Numbered from the stretch's first letter, positions 24,792-35,132 are shown. The stretch: 64,000 nucleotides of DNA from Candidatus Hermodarchaeum yapensis (GCA_016840405.1 JAEOSK010000004.1:1-64000), one strand, 5' to 3'. Notes: a model not told the origin generated them from the sequence alone. Made by a program: numbers and translations.

Positions 24792-26885
24792 TTAACTTTG
24801 TACGTGGTCTGGTGGATTGAGAACTTCATCGATTGCGTAACCGACGAGGGTAAAGGCTAATGCGAGAAAGAGGATGCATAGTCCTGGAAAGAAGACGTAC
24901 CACCATGCGCCGATATAAGAAGCGCCGGATTGAAACGCCTGCATTAACATACGACCCCAACTCACATCTAATGGATGAGTAAGACCCAAGAAAGCTAGAC
25001 CTGCTTCAGCCAGTAGCGCCCCAGCAGCAGCCAAAATGAATTGAGCGAAGAGAATGGGAATTACTATAGGCAGAATATGTTTAGAAATGATGTAGAAATC
25101 GCTTGCTCCGATGGCACGAGCGGCATCAACATATGCTCGTTGTTTTTCTGTGATGACTTTGGATCGCACTATCCGGGCTGTACTCGTCCACCCAATTAGT
25201 GCAATTATCCAGACGATATTCCACCACCGGGGTTGGAGAATTGCGGCTAATACAATCATCAAGGCAAGTCCCGGGATAATCAAGAAGAAATCAGTTAGTC
25301 GCGATAAGATCTCGTCTATTATTCCACCATAATATCCCGCAATGAGTCCAACAACAAGCCCTGAAATGGTGGCAATTAATGCTGCGATAATAGCGACTCG
25401 AAAAGCATTTTGTGCGCCCCAGAGTAATTGTGCCCAAATGTCTTCCCCTGATTGACCTGCTCCGAGAAATCCATGATAGTTCCCTACAATCTCAAGGGTG
25501 CAATCATCAAGGAAAATGATCAAAGAGGGCGTATCCTCTGGTGTTGGATCGGTAATTAAAATTCGAAGGCGTATCCATAGGGTTCCTCGCCGTTCGAAGG
25601 TATTTGTGATCATAAAATCGTTCCAAGCCCATTCGGGAGAGGAGGTCCAATCACGGTTTTCGGTGATGGCATCACTGCGAAGAATCTCTTCGGTCCATCC
25701 ATTCGCTTCAACGTAACATTCTTGGATTATGTGAATTTGCGCATCACCCCAGGCAGTCAGGTTTTCAATCTTGTAATTATAACGTAGATACGCAGTTTTA
25801 GGACGGTCATAGTAGTCCCAGGTGATGTCCGTTTGTATCCAACCCGATGATGAAACATAATATGATGAATTGTCTGTGTCGGTATAATAAAATCGGAAGC
25901 TTCCAGGACCCGTTAGAGAGCTCCCATCCTGTGTTGTGTGTTGCCCTTCCATTTGGGGATTGGTGGTTGTGTACGTGTACGAGTTTTCGATGCTGCATTG
26001 GATATCATCAAGATGAATCCTCATGTAAGGAGTGTTTTCGGCATTGTAGTTTTGAAAAACGAAATGGAATCGTAGAGTCATATTCTGTGTTGTGGTGAAC
26101 GTGGAAATAATATCTTCAGAAGGCATATTCTTTGTCCTGGCAAACCATCCGAAAGTTCCTGAGGTTTGGTATGTACTGGAAAAGATTTCAATTGGTGGAC
26201 CACTTGAATTTATCATTTCAAGACTGAAAATGACATTAGCCGCAGGAAGGATAACGTAATTATTTTCGATAATGAATATGATGCTATAAGACACGGATAC
26301 TCGGGAGGGATAAAAGCTAGCCAATCCAGGTGGATATCGATCTGCATCAAAGGTGAAGTTGTAGTCAAAATAGGCATCAGTACGTCCATAATCAAGATCA
26401 TCACGTAAGTCATAATATTGGATTGTATAGCAACCGGGACCACTCCCATCGACGAGATCAGATCCGGCGGTTGATCTGTAAAAAGCATCAGTAATTGATA
26501 CTCCACCTCCAACAGCAGAAAACACCCAACCATCCGCATTATCATTGAAATGAGAATTATTCACCACGGTATACCCGATGCCTTCAACTGACGCATTGGA
26601 ACGCCATCCATTGGCATCGTTGTTGAAATGCCAATTTTCTACCGGATGAATTGATTGAAATCCAGTTGAATGGAATGGAAGCAACCAGGTGGGGAAGGCT
26701 AGGGCTGGTGCAAACCCGGGACTGGGCCAGGGTGCGATGAGTGGTGCAAACAGTGCAATTGTCAAAAAAAAGAGGATGATAATCAGACCAACCATACCCT
26801 TACGGTTCTTTCGATATTTTTTCCAGAAACCCGAGAACCGCTGCCGATATTCTTCCCTTCTTGTCATGCTTTTCACCGTTTTCAA
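24792..26885 (-). CDS. dppC: Peptide ABC transporter permease (DppC/OppC) with large extracellular insertion
   Basis: 697 residues, more than twice the usual 290-300. Helix 1 is at about 31-52 and the normal permease resumes at about 471 (HGFLGAGQSGEDIWAQLLWGA, equivalent to HPLGTDxxGRD). The rest follows the family, with EAA loop AARAIGASDFYIISKHILP. Residues 80-468 are an outward-facing, aromatic, beta-rich insertion made of two copies: unit ends TPYMRIHLDDIQCSIEN and TPSLIIFLDDCTLEIVGN correspond. A HFNNDANGW/HFNDNADGW pair starts it. It may form a ligand-binding domain in place of, or beside, a solute-binding protein, none of which is encoded here. Confidence 0.9.
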   Translation of the reverse strand: MKTVKSMTRREEYRQRFSGFWKKYRKNRKGMVGLIIILFFLTIALFAPLIAPWPSPGFAPALAFPTWLLPFHSTGFQSIHPVENWHFNNDANGWRSNASVEGIGYTVVNNSHFNDNADGWVFSAVGGGVSITDAFYRSTAGSDLVDGSGPGCYTIQYYDLRDDLDYGRTDAYFDYNFTFDADRYPPGLASFYPSRVSVSYSIIFIIENNYVILPAANVIFSLEMINSSGPPIEIFSSTYQTSGTFGWFARTKNMPSEDIISTFTTTQNMTLRFHFVFQNYNAENTPYMRIHLDDIQCSIENSYTYTTTNPQMEGQHTTQDGSSLTGPGSFRFYYTDTDNSSYYVSSSGWIQTDITWDYYDRPKTAYLRYNYKIENLTAWGDAQIHIIQECYVEANGWTEEILRSDAITENRDWTSSPEWAWNDFMITNTFERRGTLWIRLRILITDPTPEDTPSLIIFLDDCTLEIVGNYHGFLGAGQSGEDIWAQLLWGAQNAFRVAIIAALIATISGLVVGLIAGYYGGIIDEILSRLTDFFLIIPGLALMIVLAAILQPRWWNIVWIIALIGWTSTARIVRSKVITEKQRAYVDAARAIGASDFYIISKHILPIVIPILFAQFILAAAGALLAEAGLAFLGLTHPLDVSWGRMLMQAFQSGASYIGAWWYVFFPGLCILFLALAFTLVGYAIDEVLNPPDHVQS

Positions 26886-27850
26886 TCAAATCGGACACGT
26901 GGATCAAGATAGCCATAGAGAAGATCAGCGATGAAGTTGGCAATGATAACCGCAATTGCGAGAATAAAGAAAATCGCTTGTAGAACGGGATAATCTCTAG
27001 CTTGGATGGAATCAAAAATGAGTCGTCCTACTCCATACCAATCAAAGACCGTCTCGGTGAGCGTTGCACCGGTTATGAGAAAACCAAAGGTTAACGCAAT
27101 CATAGAGACTAGGGGAAGAATCGCATTCCGCATGGCGTGCTTATACAGAATAGCGTTTTCGTTCACGCCCTTTGCACGGGCGGTGAGGATATAATCCTCT
27201 GACATGACTTCAACGAGCGTGTTCCGTGTTACTAGCATGTAAGCGCCAAAAGAAACAAGGGCAAGAGTAAATGCTGGCAACATAAGATGATGGGCGACGG
27301 ACAATGCAAACAGGAGGGGATCTTCGGGGGCGGGTGAATGGACGGTGCCTCTCTTTGGGAAGAGTGGAAGGTAGGTTGCAAAAAGGAGTATGAAAATCAT
27401 TCCTAACCAAAAGGAAGGTGTTGAATAGAAGGCAAGAGTAGTTGTAACCATGCCTTTGTCCGCTGTGCTTCCTCGTCGAGTAGCAGCAGCGATGCCTGCA
27501 ACGATACCGAGTATTATGGTAATGGCAGCGGCAGTGCCAGTCAACAGGAGAGTATTGGGAAGGCGGGCTGCAATAGTCTCAATAACCGGTCGACTTTCTA
27601 CAAACGAGTAGCCATAATTGAAAGTGAACATGTTGATGATGTATTGAATAAATTGAACGAAGAGGGGCTGATCTAATCCCCACAGCATTCGTAGTTGTTC
27701 GGCCCGGAGGGGGTCAAAATAATCACCGATGAGAATTGAGGATGCATCACCAGGCATTAAGCGGAAGACGAAGAAGCAAAAGATGACTACGGCAATGACT
27801 AAAATGAAGCTATTGATGGTTCGTCGTACAACGAACTCGCGAAAGCCCAC
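26882..27850 (-). CDS. dppB: Peptide ABC transporter permease (DppB/OppB)
   Basis: About 322 residues, six helices. Family marks: VFRLMPGDA near the N-terminus, RLPNTLLLTGTAAAITIILGI, and the EAA loop DYILTARAKGVNENAILYKHAMRNAILP. GGAGG 8 nt ahead of GTG 27850 favours that start over GTG 27889; the latter would overlap the preceding membrane protein gene more. It overlaps dppC by 4 bp, so the four genes form one transcription unit. No periplasmic solute-binding protein gene is adjacent. Confidence 0.9.
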   Translation of the reverse strand: MGFREFVVRRTINSFILVIAVVIFCFFVFRLMPGDASSILIGDYFDPLRAEQLRMLWGLDQPLFVQFIQYIINMFTFNYGYSFVESRPVIETIAARLPNTLLLTGTAAAITIILGIVAGIAAATRRGSTADKGMVTTTLAFYSTPSFWLGMIFILLFATYLPLFPKRGTVHSPAPEDPLLFALSVAHHLMLPAFTLALVSFGAYMLVTRNTLVEVMSEDYILTARAKGVNENAILYKHAMRNAILPLVSMIALTFGFLITGATLTETVFDWYGVGRLIFDSIQARDYPVLQAIFFILAIAVIIANFIADLLYGYLDPRVRFD

Positions 27851-28403
27851 CAGTAATGCCTCCAGTTTTACAAAGCACGCCGTTGGCACTCCTGTTACCG
27901 TTTATTATAAGCTTTGCACAATCGGCAGAAATAACGGGAAAGTAAAAAGCACCGAGGAAGAAAAAATAAACTTTAAACGTTCTCAAAGAATGATTCTCCA
28001 CTTTCTTAACACGTATTGATTCAAGTTTTGGTCTTAGATACCGCTCATAAAGAAGGGCAGCCACACTCATGACTAACACGATCGCGACGAAATACTCGAT
28101 AAGAGCTAGAAAATACGTAGGATAAGATGTCCCCTGTTGTAGAAAATACGATATGATAATGTCGTTCATGACGAGGAAACAAAAGGAGAATACAACTCTT
28201 GCAATCGTTTTATATTTGGGCCAAATCCTGAAGTAAATCAGAAGAGGCATCACAAATGACAATATTAAAGCCGCTCCGATTGTTAAGAGCGTGCCATTGA
28301 AGGTGGTTAATGCTGTAATCCCAAGCAAGAGCGCGAATAGTACGAAAATGATTGTGAAGAATTTGGAGTTGCTGATGTCCTCCCAAAAACCATTCTTGGA
28401 CAT
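27810..28403 (-). CDS. Membrane protein upstream of dppB, unknown function
   Basis: 197 residues with five hydrophobic helices (FFTIIFVLFALLLGITAL, LTIGAALILSFVMPLLIYF, VVFSFCFLVMNDIIISYFL, YFLALIEYFVAIVLVMSVAALLY, VYFFFLGAFYFPVIS). Its last 14 codons overlap the preferred dppB start, implying translational coupling. No family recognised; it may be an accessory to the transporter or independent. Confidence 0.6.
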   Translation of the reverse strand: MSKNGFWEDISNSKFFTIIFVLFALLLGITALTTFNGTLLTIGAALILSFVMPLLIYFRIWPKYKTIARVVFSFCFLVMNDIIISYFLQQGTSYPTYFLALIEYFVAIVLVMSVAALLYERYLRPKLESIRVKKVENHSLRTFKVYFFFLGAFYFPVISADCAKLIINGNRSANGVLCKTGGITGGLSRVRCTTNHQ

Positions 28404-28571
28404 ACCCTACCCCCTCTTATAGTACTTGACGAACCCTAAGGCAATAAATATTACTGAAAACACAAGTCATCTTTGGTCTCGCATAATCACTGGAACTTCA
28501 TACCAGTACATTTACTGTGGATGTAAAATCGGTTATCCATAGAAACATATTTCAAACCACTAATTTGTAGC

Positions 28572-28579
28572 TTTAAATA
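28572..28579 (+). promoter_or_regulatory. TATA box ahead of the zinc-finger membrane protein gene
   Basis: TTTAAATA lies about 97 bp before the ATG at 28676, giving an expected leader near 70 nt. It matches the archaeal consensus. Confidence 0.45.
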
Positions 28580-28675
28580 CAGCAACTAAAAAAAATAACG
28601 ACATTATGTTCGAGACTATTGATTCCATGGATTTTTATTCTGGCACTCTCACAATAACCACGGAGGACATAACAA

Positions 28676-29410
28676 ATGAGGGAAACTCAAAGTGCTGATA
28701 CTCTAAAACTATGGATCTTAAGCATAAATAAACCACATCACATCCTGGCAATAATTTGGGTTGTATTTGGATGTCTATTCATAGTGATTGGAATCCAACC
28801 TTTCTTCTTTTTTCCCTCCTTCCCAATTTTTCTGCACTTAGATTTACTACCACTCCTTTTCGTGGCAGGTGTTGGAGTTTTTTTCATCCTCAGTGCAGGG
28901 TTTCTGGTCTACGATTCACAATCCATTCATAACGACCCTTTTCCCGAAGGTAGCTCATGTAAATTACACCCAGACAAACCTGCTTATGATTGGTGCGCCC
29001 TTTGTGGAACGCTCACCTGTCCAGAAGAGCTAGTTCGTATCCAACAGAAATTTTGGGGTACCTCCCCTGGTATGTTCGGATTCGATGGCGTCGCCTGCCA
29101 AGACTGCGCACAACGCCGCGTTAAACGATTCTTCATGATTTTCATACCGCTTCTCCTTCTAGTTTTTCCACTTTTGATTATTAGCGGTGTAAACCTGATA
29201 ATACTCGGTCCAGTTCACCTCGTTGGAGTCCTTGTTTTCACGTTCAGCGTCGTGGTCTTTGGACTAGTTTGCCTTTTCGGGTGGCTTTTTTGGAAGGTAT
29301 GGCGTATAGTCACAACCCCATTATCTCAACAGCCTGAACGGACGATTCCCATTACAGCTCGACTCGTAAAAAGAGGAACCGTTGACGGAAAAACGGTTTT
29401 CAAAAAATAA
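28676..29410 (+). CDS. Membrane protein with central B-box-like zinc finger
   Basis: 244 residues: two N-terminal helices (HILAIIWVVFGCLFIVIGIQPFF and LLPLLFVAGVGVFFILSAGFL), a cytoplasmic Cys/His domain at about 100-145 (CKLHPDKPAYDWCALCGTLTC...GVACQDC, C-x2-H and paired cysteines in the B-box style), then two further helices and a basic tail. Such B-box membrane proteins are frequent in archaea but lack a defined role. ATG follows CGGAGGACAT. Confidence 0.75.
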   Translation: MRETQSADTLKLWILSINKPHHILAIIWVVFGCLFIVIGIQPFFFFPSFPIFLHLDLLPLLFVAGVGVFFILSAGFLVYDSQSIHNDPFPEGSSCKLHPDKPAYDWCALCGTLTCPEELVRIQQKFWGTSPGMFGFDGVACQDCAQRRVKRFFMIFIPLLLLVFPLLIISGVNLIILGPVHLVGVLVFTFSVVVFGLVCLFGWLFWKVWRIVTTPLSQQPERTIPITARLVKRGTVDGKTVFKK

Positions 29411-29492
29411 TATTCTGATATTTCTTAGTATTCCACAGGTATTTTCAATGAGAATAATTGAAAGGGTGAGGCTTTTTTCTTGTCTAGAAATG

Positions 29493-29566
29493 AGGGTTTT
29501 TTATCCCAGAAATTACATGTGTTAGCTGCAATTTGCTTATAGACAGGGTGTTTTGTATATGCGTTG
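29493..29566 (+). repeat. Imperfect direct repeat A, unit 1
   Basis: GGTTTTTTATC followed by a 60-bp segment sharing CCAGAAA, TTAGC, GCTTAT, ACAGG, TGTTTT and TATATGC in order with unit 2 at about 29966-30104. Identity is about three quarters by eye. It ends at the TTG start of the next gene. Confidence 0.5.
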
Positions 29567-29902
29567 CACCTACTAGAACAACGCACTTATTCACCAAATC
29601 TTGTACTCGGCATTTTCAGGTCAATTCCCCTACATATCCTTGACCATTTACCCTCTGAGAAAATTAGAGATCGCATGGCACTCGAGCGATTTCTAGACGC
29701 CCTAAGCAAAGTTGCATATGAAACTCAAAAAAGTGCTGTAGATTTTCTACTTGGTATTTCAGTTGATTCAGACCATTCTAGAATTTTCAGAGATGCGGAC
29801 GCTGAGAAAAATGATCTAATATTGAAGCCAGAAATCATTGCACTTGTAGATTACACACGTGACAGGCTTAGAGACCGCGAACGTGAAAGGGCTGGTAGAT
29901 GA
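29564..29902 (+). CDS. Hypothetical protein flanked by direct repeats
   Basis: 112 residues, helical and charged, ending in an Arg-rich tail DRLRDRERERAGR. No motif recognised. The only upstream start is TTG 29564, with TATA-like TGTATATG only 10 bp ahead, so a later start or leaderless transcript is possible. Imperfect direct repeats lie on both sides. Confidence 0.45.
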   Translation: MHLLEQRTYSPNLVLGIFRSIPLHILDHLPSEKIRDRMALERFLDALSKVAYETQKSAVDFLLGISVDSDHSRIFRDADAEKNDLILKPEIIALVDYTRDRLRDRERERAGR

Positions 29903-29965
29903 TGAGCCAACCTCATTTTTCCGACATATCACTTTGAACAAGTTTAGACTAGAAAGAATCCTGCG

Positions 29966-30104
29966 GTTTTTTATCATAAAAATTCCGAGACTCAGTTGAT
30001 AACACGTGGAGCCACATAGATAGGCAAAGCGGGTCTATATTCCAGAAAATACCACGTGCTAGCACAAACTAGCTTATCTACAGGATGTTTTCTATATGCT
30101 TTGC
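29966..30104 (+). repeat. Imperfect direct repeat A, unit 2
   Basis: GGTTTTTTATC at about 29966 and the longer matching block at about 30042-30104, same order and strand as unit 1 but with a longer gap between blocks. No gene copy follows it on the + strand, so it may mark a lost duplicate. Confidence 0.45.
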
Positions 30105-30148
30105 TTTGCATGCAAGAGCAATTGGAGCCAAGGAAAGTGTTACTAGCG

Positions 30149-30436
30149 TTAGGAAATGCGGATAAGAGTCATAACCCAGAATCCGAGAATTATTGCCACG
30201 AACATTCCAATCATGAAGATAATTTGACCTAGTACCAATAGAGGAAAATTAGTGGGAGAATAGATGGCTATTAAACCCCAAATTATGCCACCAATTATCA
30301 TGAGGAAAGTTGGAATGAGAAAAATTCGCAGGTTAATCCCTTTAAGTGGAGATACCGTCTTTTTCTGAGATTCTACTGCATGGAACGTTCTATGAAGCTT
30401 CAATCTTGGTACACATCTACAAGCCATTACGTCCAC
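30149..30436 (-). CDS. Small two-helix membrane protein
   Basis: 95 residues with helices IFLIPTFLMIIGGIIWGLIAIY and LVLGQIIFMIGMFVAIILGFWVM. The N-terminal 35 residues are basic with two cysteines. No family recognised. The start could be internal. Confidence 0.5.
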   Translation of the reverse strand: MDVMACRCVPRLKLHRTFHAVESQKKTVSPLKGINLRIFLIPTFLMIIGGIIWGLIAIYSPTNFPLLVLGQIIFMIGMFVAIILGFWVMTLIRIS

Positions 30437-30583
30437 CTATACTCCCTATAAAACTGGAGAATTGAGGAGAAAAAAGCTCCTTTTTTAGCGGGGTGTAATC
30501 AAATCGCCCGTTTCTAAGTCAAAAACCTGAAGGAATAAAGGGAATACCATCCCACGATTATACCCTTGAGTGTTGAAAAGACC

Positions 30584-32653
30584 ATGCCATCACAAAGTCG
30601 AAGGAAGGAATCGATTCGAATTGGCATTGATGTCGGAGGCACCTTCACGGACGTACTGCTAATTGATTCTACTGGGAAACGGTGGCATGTCAAGGTTCGA
30701 TCTACTCCCGAGGATTCTTCGAAAGGGGTTCTCAATGGCTTATTGAAGATTCTTAATCTTGCTAAGATAAAGCCTAATGCCGTTCGATATCTCCTACATG
30801 GAACAACAGTTGCTACGAATGCAGTGTTGCAGCGGAAAGGTGCAAAAATCAGCCTACTAGTCACGAAGGGTTTTGAAGATATTTTGGAAATCGGACGACA
30901 ACAACGACCAACCCTTTATGATTTATTCGTAGAACGAATTCCACCCCTAGTTCCACGCAACCGAATTTTTGGCGTTGAAGAACGTATTCAAGCAAATGGT
31001 GCTGTCTATACCCCCCTCGCAAAGAAAGAATTGACAAAAACCCTCAAGAGTGCGGTAAGAAACGTTGAAGGTGTGGCTGTATGCCTCCTCTTTGCGTACC
31101 AAAATCCTATTCATGAACAACAACTACTTTCCCAATTACAACACATTAACTCAGATTTACCCGTCTCCATTTCATCCGAAGTGTTACCAGAATATCGAGA
31201 ATACGAACGAATGTCAACCACTGTGTTGAACGCCTATGTGACACCCGTGTTAACACGGTATCTTCAACGTTTAGATGAGGCTCTAACAGATGTGGGGATC
31301 AACACTCCATTGTTGGTGATGCAAAGCCATGGTGGTGTGTTACAATCACGGCTAGCTGGAACTCAAGCAGCACGATTGCTCTTCAGCGGCTTGGCAGGCG
31401 GAACCTTGGGTGGAAAATATACAGGTCAGGTCATGAACCAGGATAACATCATCACCTTCGACATGGGAGGAACCAGTACTGACGTCGCGCTAATTTCAAA
31501 TGGCAAGATCCGAGAAACCGCTGAGGGACAGATTGGCGGATTACCCTGTCGTGTGCCAATGACTGATGTGGAAACTGTCGGTGCGGGCGGTGGAAGTATC
31601 GCTTGGATTGATGAGGGAGGAATTCTGCGAGTCGGACCGCATAGTGCAGGTGCGGACCCGGGCCCGGCAGCTTATGGAACAGGAGGACAAGAGCCGACAG
31701 TAACTGATGCTAACCTTCTTCTTGGACGATTGAATCCTGATTACTTTCTGGGTGGTGAGCTCCTGTTACATTCGGAGCTTGCCAAGCTATCAATTCAAGA
31801 GTTGGCTAACAAGTTGTCCTTATCACCAGAAAACTGTGCCTTTGGTATTGTTCGAGTCGTAAATGCCAATATGGAACGAGCCATTCGTGTAGTCTCTATT
31901 CAACGTGGATTTGATCCACGCGACTTTGTCCTAGTTGCATTTGGGGGAGCTGGACCAATGCATGCGTGGGCGTTAGCGAAGAATTTAGGAGTTCCACGCG
32001 TTCTTGTACCCAGGGCACCTGGACTTCATTCGACCTTAGGGTTATTAGCTACAAATCTCCGTTGTGATCAAAGCCAAACCGTGTTGGAATCAGCTACCTC
32101 ACCCGATTTCAGACGTATCCAAAAAGTATACCAGCAATTGGAAACACAACTACGAGATTTACTTCGAAAACAAGGTGTTCCGCAGAAATCGATTTCGATT
32201 CAACGTTTCACCGATCTCCGGTATGAAGGACAAGCTTACGAAATCACACTTCAAGTTCCAAGGGGTCGAATCTCAAAGGCTTGGATGCAGGAAGTGGTAA
32301 AAGCTTTTCATACCCGCCATGAGCAGCAATATGGCTTTGCAGCAACAGAAGCTCCCGTTACTATTGTGAATCTTCAAGTTATCGCCTTTGGTCCAATGCC
32401 GACATTGAAACCTGCGGAAATAGAACCTCAGAAAGAACTCTCACCTACACCTCAGATGACTCGACCTGTGTTTTTTGAAGAAGTTGAAGGAGTTATTGAT
32501 ACACCGATTTTTGAACGGACTACGTTGGGACAAGGGGCTGTGATTGTGGGTCCAGCGATTATTGAGCAATTAGATTCAACCACGGTTGTTCATCCTAAGA
32601 CCCGAGCAGTCGTAAGCCGAGGAGGTAACTTGGTGTTGGAGGCGATATCATGA
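30584..32653 (+). CDS. hyuA: Hydantoinase/oxoprolinase subunit A (HyuA)
   Basis: About 689 residues. ASKHA-fold ATP-binding motifs: GIDVGGTFTDVLLIDSTG near the N-terminus, LLHGTTVATNAVLQRKGAK, FDMGGTSTDVALISNG near 300, and the late FGGAGPMHAWALA. With HyuB it forms an ATP-dependent lactam/hydantoin hydrolase (N-methylhydantoinase, 5-oxoprolinase or acetone carboxylase relatives). ATG 30584 is preferred over TTG 30566. The hyuB ATG overlaps its stop. Confidence 0.93.
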   Translation: MPSQSRRKESIRIGIDVGGTFTDVLLIDSTGKRWHVKVRSTPEDSSKGVLNGLLKILNLAKIKPNAVRYLLHGTTVATNAVLQRKGAKISLLVTKGFEDILEIGRQQRPTLYDLFVERIPPLVPRNRIFGVEERIQANGAVYTPLAKKELTKTLKSAVRNVEGVAVCLLFAYQNPIHEQQLLSQLQHINSDLPVSISSEVLPEYREYERMSTTVLNAYVTPVLTRYLQRLDEALTDVGINTPLLVMQSHGGVLQSRLAGTQAARLLFSGLAGGTLGGKYTGQVMNQDNIITFDMGGTSTDVALISNGKIRETAEGQIGGLPCRVPMTDVETVGAGGGSIAWIDEGGILRVGPHSAGADPGPAAYGTGGQEPTVTDANLLLGRLNPDYFLGGELLLHSELAKLSIQELANKLSLSPENCAFGIVRVVNANMERAIRVVSIQRGFDPRDFVLVAFGGAGPMHAWALAKNLGVPRVLVPRAPGLHSTLGLLATNLRCDQSQTVLESATSPDFRRIQKVYQQLETQLRDLLRKQGVPQKSISIQRFTDLRYEGQAYEITLQVPRGRISKAWMQEVVKAFHTRHEQQYGFAATEAPVTIVNLQVIAFGPMPTLKPAEIEPQKELSPTPQMTRPVFFEEVEGVIDTPIFERTTLGQGAVIVGPAIIEQLDSTTVVHPKTRAVVSRGGNLVLEAIS

Positions 32654-34245
32654 AAACCGACCCAGTATCCTTTGAGGTTTTCCGTAACGCTTTCATTTCT
32701 GTAGCTGAGGAAATGGGGGCGGCCTTAGTTCGAACAGCGTATTCACCAAATATCAAGGAGCGCCGTGATTGTTCGGCAGCAGTGTTTGACGTGGAAGGTG
32801 AAATGGTCAGTCAGGCGGAACATATTCCTGTCCATTTGGGAGCAATGCCTGAATCGGTGAAAGCCGCAATCGATGTCTACCCGATTACGCAGTGGGAAAA
32901 GGGGGACGTCGTTATTCTTAATGACCCTTATGAAGGGGGGACCCATCTTCCAGATATTACACTCATTTCCCCTGTTTTGTATAAGGAAGAGGTTTCTGGA
33001 TTTGTCGCAAATCGAGCGCATCACGCGGATGTAGGAGGTTCTGTTCCAGGGTCTATGCCTGGTGGAGCCACAGAAATCTACCAAGAAGGCCTCCGAATCC
33101 CTCCTACTAAGTTGGTTGAAGGTGGTAAGGTGAACCAAGGGCTTTGGCGGATGATCTTGGCAAATGTTCGGACTCCCATCGAACGACAAGGAGACTTACG
33201 AGCCCAATTAGCGTCTAATGCAACAGGTGTTACACGTTTCGAATCTATCCTTCGAAAATATTCACGTCTAACAATTTTTACATTCCTCACTGATTTACAC
33301 GACTACTCCAATAACCGGATGTTACAACAACTCCAGCAGATGCCCAAGGGGAAATACACATTCACCGACTACATGGACAACGATGGCGTCACCTCAGAAC
33401 CAGTAAGCCTTACAGTACAAGTCACCATAAAACAAAACCAAATAATCTTTGACTTTACTGGAAGTAATCCTCAAACTCAAGGCAATATCAATGCGCCTTT
33501 CGCTGTCACCCTCTCCTGTTCATATTACGTGCTTCGATGCGTGACTGACCCTACCATTCCGGTGAATGCAGGTTGTTATGCACCCCTTAAGGTCATTGCG
33601 CCAGTAGGGACCGTTCTCAATCCACGTCCTCCTGCAGCAGTGTCAGCCGGTAATGTTGAAACTTCACAGCGAATCGTTGACGTGCTTCTTGGAGCATTAA
33701 AAGAGGCGCTACCAGATCGTATTCCTGCAGCCAGCCAGGGGACGATGAACAACCTCATCATCGGGGGAACCATTCCTGGAACAACACGGGCTTTCACTTT
33801 TTATGAAACAATCGCTGGAGGACTTGGCGCACGTCCGAAATCTGATGGCATTGATGGAATTCACAGCCATATGACGAATACTGCAAATACGCCTATTGAA
33901 GCGCTGGAGAGTGCTTATCCCCTTCGTGTTCGTTGTTACAAGCTCATTCCGAAGAGTGGAGGTAAGGGACAGTATCGGGGTGGTGAAGGTATCCACCGAG
34001 AGATTGAAGTCCTCTCCGACCAGGCGGTTGTATCTATTCAAAGTGATCGCCGTCACTTTGCCCCGTGGGGACTCCGTGGTGGTCAACCGGCGCTTCCAGG
34101 AAGAAACCGCCACTGGGAGGGAACTGAATGGAAAGAGCTCCCTGGCAAAATTACATTTACCGCACGGAAAGGAGATGTCATAAGCATCCAAACCCCAGGT
34201 GGTGGGGGTTATGGGGCTTCCAAAGAGAAAAAACGAGATCTATAG
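32650..34245 (+). CDS. hyuB: Hydantoinase/oxoprolinase subunit B (HyuB)
   Basis: 531 residues. Family marks: [48 protein letters not shown] (metal-binding region), [11 protein letters not shown] and the late [13 protein letters not shown] and TPGGGGYG. Starts in an ATGA overlap with hyuA, so the two are translated together as one enzyme. Its 3' end overlaps a convergent LysE gene by 6 bp. Confidence 0.93.
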   Translation: MKTDPVSFEVFRNAFISVAEEMGAALVRTAYSPNIKERRDCSAAVFDVEGEMVSQAEHIPVHLGAMPESVKAAIDVYPITQWEKGDVVILNDPYEGGTHLPDITLISPVLYKEEVSGFVANRAHHADVGGSVPGSMPGGATEIYQEGLRIPPTKLVEGGKVNQGLWRMILANVRTPIERQGDLRAQLASNATGVTRFESILRKYSRLTIFTFLTDLHDYSNNRMLQQLQQMPKGKYTFTDYMDNDGVTSEPVSLTVQVTIKQNQIIFDFTGSNPQTQGNINAPFAVTLSCSYYVLRCVTDPTIPVNAGCYAPLKVIAPVGTVLNPRPPAAVSAGNVETSQRIVDVLLGALKEALPDRIPAASQGTMNNLIIGGTIPGTTRAFTFYETIAGGLGARPKSDGIDGIHSHMTNTANTPIEALESAYPLRVRCYKLIPKSGGKGQYRGGEGIHREIEVLSDQAVVSIQSDRRHFAPWGLRGGQPALPGRNRHWEGTEWKELPGKITFTARKGDVISIQTPGGGGYGASKEKKRDL

Positions 34246-34893
34246 TATTCCAAAAAGGACAAGGGCATTAACGTAGAAAACTGCTCCAAATAAGATTAAG
34301 AGGACTCCAAAAATTGCGTTAAGAACGCGGTAGCCTTTGGTTCCGATTAGATGAGTTCCCTTATTGGTGAGCCAAGCAGTTCCTATCAGCCATACATAAT
34401 CGATCCATACGTGACTGAGAAACATGATAATAACTCCAGCTAATGCTGCTAAAAGGAGGGCATCGAGTACGATTTTTGCACCAGCAGTAAACCACCAAAC
34501 GATAAAGAAGGGGTTCAACGCAGAAAACACGAAGCCAATAAGAATTGGGTGCCGGGTTGGTTTGTCCTTTGCCAAGTCGATTTCTTCCACATCTTCAATA
34601 GATTTGGTTGCTTCACGAACTTGAAGGGCACCAAAGACAATGAGAACACTACCACCTGCGATTGCTAGTCCAACATGAAACCCTGGAAGATAGAAAAGGA
34701 AGCTTAATCCAAATGCGATAAGGAGAATGACTGGAAACTCAACAAAAGTATGACCAATCGAGAGCCAGAATCCTCCTCTCCAACCCCACCGAGAGGCATT
34801 GGATAGATTGGTAAACAGAAGAGGGCCTGGCGAGAGGGCACCACTCAATGAGATTAAGATGACACTTAGAAGAAAGAGAGGAAAAGGGTTCAC
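34240..34893 (-). CDS. LysE/RhtB-family amino acid exporter
   Basis: 217 residues, six helices. The family start SGALSPGPLLFTNLSNASRWGWRGGFWLSIGHTFVEFPVIL carries the conserved PGP and G-H motifs, and NPFFIVWW the later NP motif. Exports amino acids or similar metabolites. Convergent with hyuB, whose products (carbamoyl amino acids, glutamate) could be its substrates; this link is only inference. Confidence 0.87.
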   Translation of the reverse strand: MNPFPLFLLSVILISLSGALSPGPLLFTNLSNASRWGWRGGFWLSIGHTFVEFPVILLIAFGLSFLFYLPGFHVGLAIAGGSVLIVFGALQVREATKSIEDVEEIDLAKDKPTRHPILIGFVFSALNPFFIVWWFTAGAKIVLDALLLAALAGVIIMFLSHVWIDYVWLIGTAWLTNKGTHLIGTKGYRVLNAIFGVLLILFGAVFYVNALVLFGIL

Positions 34894-35132
34894 AAGTTCG
34901 CCTCAGAATACTTGATTGGATATATAGTAATGGGATAGTTGATTTTTATATTAACGAATCTATGATGCCAATTTCGTCTTTAGAATCAACAACGAATTAA
35001 CAGAATCTAAAAAATCTGGAACAAGAACAATAGGAGATAAACACATTAGGTATAATCGTGTAATGCCCTTGTCAAGAATGAAATAGAATTCGCTGGTTCA
35101 CAGGCGTACTTAATTAATGAGTTGGATTATTA

